Shown here piece after piece: positions 6,384 through 9,942 of a stretch of DNA of 9,942 nt. The notes beneath the pieces were generated by a model. It worked only from the letters and a program-made list of their open reading frames with translations. It was not told where the DNA came from and did not search any database. This DNA is from DATFYI01 sp035315125. Its GTDB lineage: Bacteria > Chloroflexota > Anaerolineae > Anaerolineales > Anaerolineaceae. The stretch spans positions 1-9,942 of the forward strand of contig DATFYI010000337.1 of assembly GCA_035315125.1 (NCBI GenBank), given 5' to 3'. Position numbers and translations under genes: made by a program. Each line of letters begins with the position of its first letter. The stretch's first letter is position 1.

Positions 6384-7325
6384 ATGGCAAATTCTGAGAT
6401 TAACAATCGGCTTCCTCATCTACCTGTACTTTACCATGAAATTATAACCGCTTTACGCCCAATTAGCCCAGGGCTTTACGTGGATTGTACCGTCGGTGCA
6501 GGCGGCCATGCGGCAGGGATTTTGGAGAATTCTTCTCCATCCGGAAATCTTTTAGGACTGGATCTCGATCCCCAGGCGCTGGCACTAGCAAGCCGGCGCC
6601 TTTCTCAATATGGGGAAAGGGTACACTTGCAGCAAGCTTCCTACACCAGCTTGCTAGAACAAATCCACAAGCTGGGTTGGGAAAATGTTCAGGGAATCCT
6701 GTTTGATCTGGGAGTCTCTTCCATGCAAGTGGACACACCCGAAAGGGGGTTTTCTTTCCTCACAAATGGACCACTGGATATGCGTTTTAGCCCGGATCAA
6801 CCCGAGCAAGCGGCCGACCTGGTCAACCGCCTACCGGAAAACCAGCTAGCAGATATATTGTGGCGCTATGGCGAAGAAACCAAATCCCGTCAAATTGCTC
6901 GGACCATCTGCCAGGCCAGACCCATACAGACTACCCAGGAGTTGGCCGAAGTCATCAGCCGGGTGTTCCGGAGACAGCGGGGACGCATCCACCCCGCTAC
7001 ACGTTCCTTCCAGGCGCTGCGCATCGCCGTAAATCAAGAGCTGCAAGCCCTGGAATCCACCTTACCGCAGGCGGTAGAAGCTTTATCGCCGGGGGGGAGA
7101 TTGGCAGTGATTTCATTTCATTCATTGGAGGATCGTATTGTAAAGCAATATTTCCGCCAAGAAAGTCGTGATTGTATCTGTCCTCCTGAACAACCGGTCT
7201 GCACATGCCATCATACCGCCACGATCGTTGAGATCAACCGTCATCCAATTGCGCCAACCGACCAAGAAATAGAAGCAAATTCAAGATCGCGCAGCGCACA
7301 TCTAAGAATAGCCGAAAAGTTATAA
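6384..7325 (+). CDS. rsmH: 16S rRNA (cytosine-1402-N4)-methyltransferase RsmH (MraW)
   Basis: 313 residues, normal family length. RsmH uses SAM to methylate N4 of C1402 in 16S rRNA, near the decoding centre. Visible signatures are the N-terminal HLPVLYHE (12-19), SAM motif DCTVGAGGHA (34-43), LDLDP (59-63), FDLGVSSMQVD (107-117) with RGFSF (121-125) and GPLDMRF (129-135), IHPATRSFQALRIAVNQEL (202-220), and GGRLAVISFHSLEDR (237-251). A Cys/His cluster at 264-277 (C264, C266, C273, C275, H276, H277) could hold a metal; similar CxCPP...CxC inserts occur in RsmH of several phyla. The start lies 6 bp after the mraZ stop with no clear Shine-Dalgarno sequence, so translation is probably coupled to mraZ. 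Confidence 0.97.
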   Translation: MANSEINNRLPHLPVLYHEIITALRPISPGLYVDCTVGAGGHAAGILENSSPSGNLLGLDLDPQALALASRRLSQYGERVHLQQASYTSLLEQIHKLGWENVQGILFDLGVSSMQVDTPERGFSFLTNGPLDMRFSPDQPEQAADLVNRLPENQLADILWRYGEETKSRQIARTICQARPIQTTQELAEVISRVFRRQRGRIHPATRSFQALRIAVNQELQALESTLPQAVEALSPGGRLAVISFHSLEDRIVKQYFRQESRDCICPPEQPVCTCHHTATIVEINRHPIAPTDQEIEANSRSRSAHLRIAEKL

Positions 7326-7380
7326 CTGGCATGAGATTTGCATAACAATAAGAACATTTATTCGTAGAGGTATATTTGTT

Positions 7381-7854
7381 ATGAACCAGCATGTTATCCA
7401 GGCATATCAACAAGCTCCATGGCGCTCCCAGGTTCAGGCCATAGTCCTTTTCCTGGTAGCTTTGGTTGTGGTTGCATTGGTATCTGGGCTTTATCTGAGT
7501 ATCTCCGCCCAAACTTCAGCCGAAGGCATTGCCATACAAAACCTGGAAACACAAAGAGATGACCTTGAGCGCCAGATTGCCAATCTGAAAACTCAGGCGG
7601 GTCAGCTCTCATCTGCCTCTCAAATGGAAGAGCGGGCTAAGGCATTGGGATATCAGGAAACCGACCCCAGTAATATCACTTATATGGTTATCGCCGGTTA
7701 CCCCGGCCGCCAGGCGGCACAGTTGGCCCCAATCAACCCATCTCAATCTCAACCACAATCTTTAATCAAGTCTGATTACACCGAATCACTCTGGGAGTGG
7801 CTGTTCCAGGGCGCCCTGCAATTGAATAATTCCATGGGTGGAGGGCTGGAATGA
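7381..7854 (+). CDS. FtsL/DivIC-like septum formation protein
   Basis: 157 residues with the bitopic layout of FtsL/DivIC: a short cytoplasmic N-terminus, one transmembrane helix (about 19-41), an outside coiled coil (about 49-79; NLETQRDDLERQIANLKTQA) and a conserved-looking tail MEERAKALGY (82-91) followed by ITYMVIAGY. In the divisome such proteins form a complex that activates the septal synthase encoded next door. Sequence conservation in this family is low, so the call rests on topology and on its place between rsmH and ftsI. It is longer than typical FtsL: a Pro/Gln/Ser-rich stretch (about 111-130) leads to a Trp-containing C-terminal segment (LWEWLFQGAL, 137-146). AGAGG at 7366-7370 precedes the ATG. 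The stop overlaps the ftsI start (ATGA). Confidence 0.75.
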   Translation: MNQHVIQAYQQAPWRSQVQAIVLFLVALVVVALVSGLYLSISAQTSAEGIAIQNLETQRDDLERQIANLKTQAGQLSSASQMEERAKALGYQETDPSNITYMVIAGYPGRQAAQLAPINPSQSQPQSLIKSDYTESLWEWLFQGALQLNNSMGGGLE

Positions 7855-9635
7855 AAAATATTCCCTTTACCCGCTTTAACATCATTGGCCTGGGTCTCAG
7901 CTTCTTGATTGTGTTAATCATGCTGCAAATGATCCGCATCGAAACCAGCGCCCAGGGACGCGCTTTAAACGATAAAGCTGAGAAAAACTACGAATATGTC
8001 AAACAGCGCATTTATCCGGAACGTGGTAATATTTATGATCGCTGGGGACATCTGCTGGCCGGAAACGAAGAAGTTTACGAAGTAGGCGTCGACCTGTCGG
8101 ATGTCCAAAACCCTGACACAATTGCTGCAGTTTCTGCAAGCATCTTAGGACTGGATTACAATGATGTCTTGCATAAAGCCAGCGCAAAATTTGTGCCTGG
8201 AGTCAGTGAATATACGATACTGACGGATTTCGTTGACCCTGCGAAGATCGACCAGATCAAGCAGATTGAAGCGAACTTTCAAAATGGACCTGCTGCTCCC
8301 CAGAGCAGAGGCGACACTACCCCCAGTTTAAGCGGGCTGACCTGGACCCCTCATCTAAAAAGGAGCTATCCTGAAAATACGGTGGCTTCGAATATTTTGG
8401 GGTTTGTCTCCTGGCGAAGCAGAGATCAGGCTCAAGGATATTTTGGTGTAGAAGAAAAATTTAACGATCTATTATCAGGTACTCCAAAAGATGTTGTGGT
8501 CCCGGTTGATCCAAACAAAATTCAGGATATTCCAACAGTTCCGCCAGGAGCCAGCTTGGTATTGACGATCGACACCGAGATTCAGTCGATGGTTGAAACC
8601 ACCCTGGACAGATACGTTAAAAGTACCGGCTCGGTTTCCGGCACTGTGATCGTCGAAAATCCCCGGAATGGGGAAATTCTGGCCATGGCTACCACACCTC
8701 GCCTGGATCCCAATCAATATTGGGACTATGCCAAACTGTTCCCCGGAAGCACATCCTATAACCGGGCAGTAGGTACAACTTATGAGCCAGGCTCCGTATT
8801 TAAAGTATTAACGATGGGCGCAGCCCTGGATGCGGGTGTGGTCAAACCGGATACTCCTTTCCTGGATACTGGTTCGATTGAGGTGGGCGGAATTACGATC
8901 TACGACTGGAACCGCGGCTCCTGGGGCCCTCAGACAATGCTGACCTGTATGCAAAACTCTTTGAATGTGTGTTTGTCCTGGGTTGCCGAACAAATGGGGC
9001 CGAAACGCTTTTACGCCTATTTACAGGCTTTTGGCATCGGTCACAAAACAAACATCGATTTGGGTGACGAAGTGATTTGGCCGCTGAGCCTGCCAGGTGA
9101 TTCTGATTGGTACCCGGCTAACCTGGGCACTAATTCATTTGGTCAGGGCGTGGCAGTGACACCGATCCAGATGGTACAGGCTATTTCAGCCGAAGCAAAT
9201 GACGGTAAAATGATGGCTCCACATGTGCTGAAGTCTGTGATCCAGAATGGTCGCCAATATGACACAGCCCCACAGGTGGTTGGAACACCTCTCACCCCCC
9301 AAGGAGCTCATACCATCACAAACTTGCTGGCAACTTCTGTCGAAGAAGAAGGCTCGACCGCAGTAGTCGATGGCTATCGCTGTGCAGGAAAAACTGGTAC
9401 GGCTGAAATTCCAACTCCTTACGGTTATACCATTTCTCAAACCAATGCTTCTTTTGTGGGTTGGGGCCCGGCAGACGATCCACAATTCCTGGTCTATATC
9501 TGGCTAGAAAAACCCAAGACTTCGATCTGGGGATCAATCGTTGCCGCTCCAGTATTCCACGATATCGTGCAACAACTGGTGGTGCTGATGAACATTCCAC
9601 CGGATTCAATTCGGCAAAAATTATCCAGCCCATGA
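7851..9635 (+). CDS. ftsI: Class B penicillin-binding protein, peptidoglycan transpeptidase FtsI
   Basis: 594 residues: one N-terminal transmembrane helix (about 10-30), a PBP dimer (pedestal) domain starting with RGNIYDRWGHLLA (58-70), and a transpeptidase domain (about 260-580). All three penicilloyl-transferase motifs are present: SVFK with nucleophile Ser315 and Lys318, SLN (370-372), and KTGT (514-517). The enzyme cross-links septal peptidoglycan outside the membrane and is the target of beta-lactams. There is no PASTA domain. The ATG overlaps the upstream stop (ATGA at 7851-7854), with GGAGGG at 7840-7845, so the two proteins are likely made in a coupled way. The only three cysteines (366, 374, 511) all lie beside the second and third catalytic motifs. 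Its position between ftsL-like and a Mur ligase supports FtsI rather than an elongation-type PBP2. Confidence 0.94.
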   Translation: MKNIPFTRFNIIGLGLSFLIVLIMLQMIRIETSAQGRALNDKAEKNYEYVKQRIYPERGNIYDRWGHLLAGNEEVYEVGVDLSDVQNPDTIAAVSASILGLDYNDVLHKASAKFVPGVSEYTILTDFVDPAKIDQIKQIEANFQNGPAAPQSRGDTTPSLSGLTWTPHLKRSYPENTVASNILGFVSWRSRDQAQGYFGVEEKFNDLLSGTPKDVVVPVDPNKIQDIPTVPPGASLVLTIDTEIQSMVETTLDRYVKSTGSVSGTVIVENPRNGEILAMATTPRLDPNQYWDYAKLFPGSTSYNRAVGTTYEPGSVFKVLTMGAALDAGVVKPDTPFLDTGSIEVGGITIYDWNRGSWGPQTMLTCMQNSLNVCLSWVAEQMGPKRFYAYLQAFGIGHKTNIDLGDEVIWPLSLPGDSDWYPANLGTNSFGQGVAVTPIQMVQAISAEANDGKMMAPHVLKSVIQNGRQYDTAPQVVGTPLTPQGAHTITNLLATSVEEEGSTAVVDGYRCAGKTGTAEIPTPYGYTISQTNASFVGWGPADDPQFLVYIWLEKPKTSIWGSIVAAPVFHDIVQQLVVLMNIPPDSIRQKLSSP

Positions 9636-9647
9636 GGAAAAAGACCC

Positions 9648-9942
9648 TTGTTAATCCTGGCAGACGTGCTTGAAGCTTTAACGAATACTCGTCTTGAAGG
9701 AGCCTCCCTGAACATCAGTGAGGCTTCCGTTGATTCAAGACAGGTACTCCCTGCCAGCATGTTTGTAGCACTGCCAGATGAACAAGTTGATCAGCTTGCA
9801 AACGTGGATCAGGCCTTCAAAAATGGCGCTCAGCTTGCCGTGGTACAAAAGGATATATCAAGCCAATATCCTGTAGTTGATATTCGTTTAGGAAAACTAC
9901 CTGAAAGCTTCGTCCTGCCCCAACAGCCTTTTTGCCTGTGGG
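9648..9942 (+). CDS. murF: Mur ligase N-terminus, probably MurF (cut by window end)
   Basis: The frame is open from a TTG at 9648 to the window edge (98 codons). AGGA at 9635-9638, at the ftsI stop codon, gives 9-nt spacing to this TTG. The product begins LADVLEALTNTRLEG and continues SVDSRQVLPASMFVAL, the N-terminal uridine-nucleotide-binding fold of MurE/MurF ligases, followed by AFKNGAQLAVV. MurF adds D-Ala-D-Ala to the UDP-MurNAc-tripeptide, and MurE adds the third residue. The opening favours MurF, but without the central ATPase and C-terminal domains MurE cannot be excluded. The usual GE..DGH pattern after the FVAL strand reads DEQVDQL here, so a normally conserved His is absent. The gene follows ftsI by 12 bp in the dcw operon. 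Confidence 0.75.
   Translation, partial: MLILADVLEALTNTRLEGASLNISEASVDSRQVLPASMFVALPDEQVDQLANVDQAFKNGAQLAVVQKDISSQYPVVDIRLGKLPESFVLPQQPFCLW

Noticed and set aside
7326..7380. Internal promoter between rsmH and the ftsL-like gene (TTGCAT at 7338-7343)
   Set aside because: No acceptable -10 element lies at 16-18 bp; only a modest ribosome binding site (AGAGG at 7366-7370) is supported.
9632..9673. ATG at 9632 overlapping the ftsI stop as the Mur ligase start
   Set aside because: It is in another frame and stops after 13 codons; the Mur ligase frame is reached from the TTG at 9648.

Overview
The window looks like a chromosomal segment from a Chloroflexota bacterium, most likely class Anaerolineae. 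This is inferred from remembered family style: the order mraZ, rsmH, ftsL-like, ftsI, Mur ligase, the Cys-rich insert in RsmH, and a soluble cyclic-nucleotide-binding histidine kinase. No rRNA, tRNA, CRISPR array, insertion sequence or phage gene was seen.

Left part (1-4121, plus strand): the 3' end of an SRPBCC (AHSA1-like) gene, a perfect 14-bp hairpin, a complete orphan sensor kinase (cNMP-binding domain, helical linker, HisKA, HATPase_c), and an 868-residue dikinase. The dikinase has the three-part layout of rifampicin phosphotransferase / PEP synthase-like enzymes, with the phospho-carrier histidine at residue 827. It probably has its own promoter.

Middle part (4125-5747, minus strand): a two-gene unit. 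The first gene is an amidohydrolase-2 family metal hydrolase, clearly more AT-rich than its surroundings. The second is a class I methyltransferase carried on two N-terminal membrane helices. The amidohydrolase is the main oddity of the window. Its metal-binding HxH motif lies upstream of the first canonical start codon, and a well-placed ribosome binding site points to an ATA codon as the start.

Right part (5830-9942, plus strand): the start of the division and cell wall (dcw) cluster. A good sigma-70-type promoter is followed by four GTGG boxes spaced exactly 10 bp apart (a MraZ operator), a leader hairpin and a 12-bp palindrome. Then come mraZ, rsmH, an ftsL/divIC-like gene, ftsI (class B PBP) and the start of a Mur ligase (murF-like). 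The genes are tightly packed, including one ATGA overlap, and are probably co-transcribed. MraZ would repress its own cluster. RsmH methylates 16S rRNA, the FtsL-like protein and FtsI act at the division septum, and the Mur ligase makes cytoplasmic peptidoglycan precursor.

Most of the window is ordinary conserved biology. The points most worth a second look are the amidohydrolase start codon, the phased MraZ operator and leader, the unknown substrate of the dikinase, three cysteines that all sit at FtsI active-site motifs, and a degenerate motif in the Mur ligase N-terminus.
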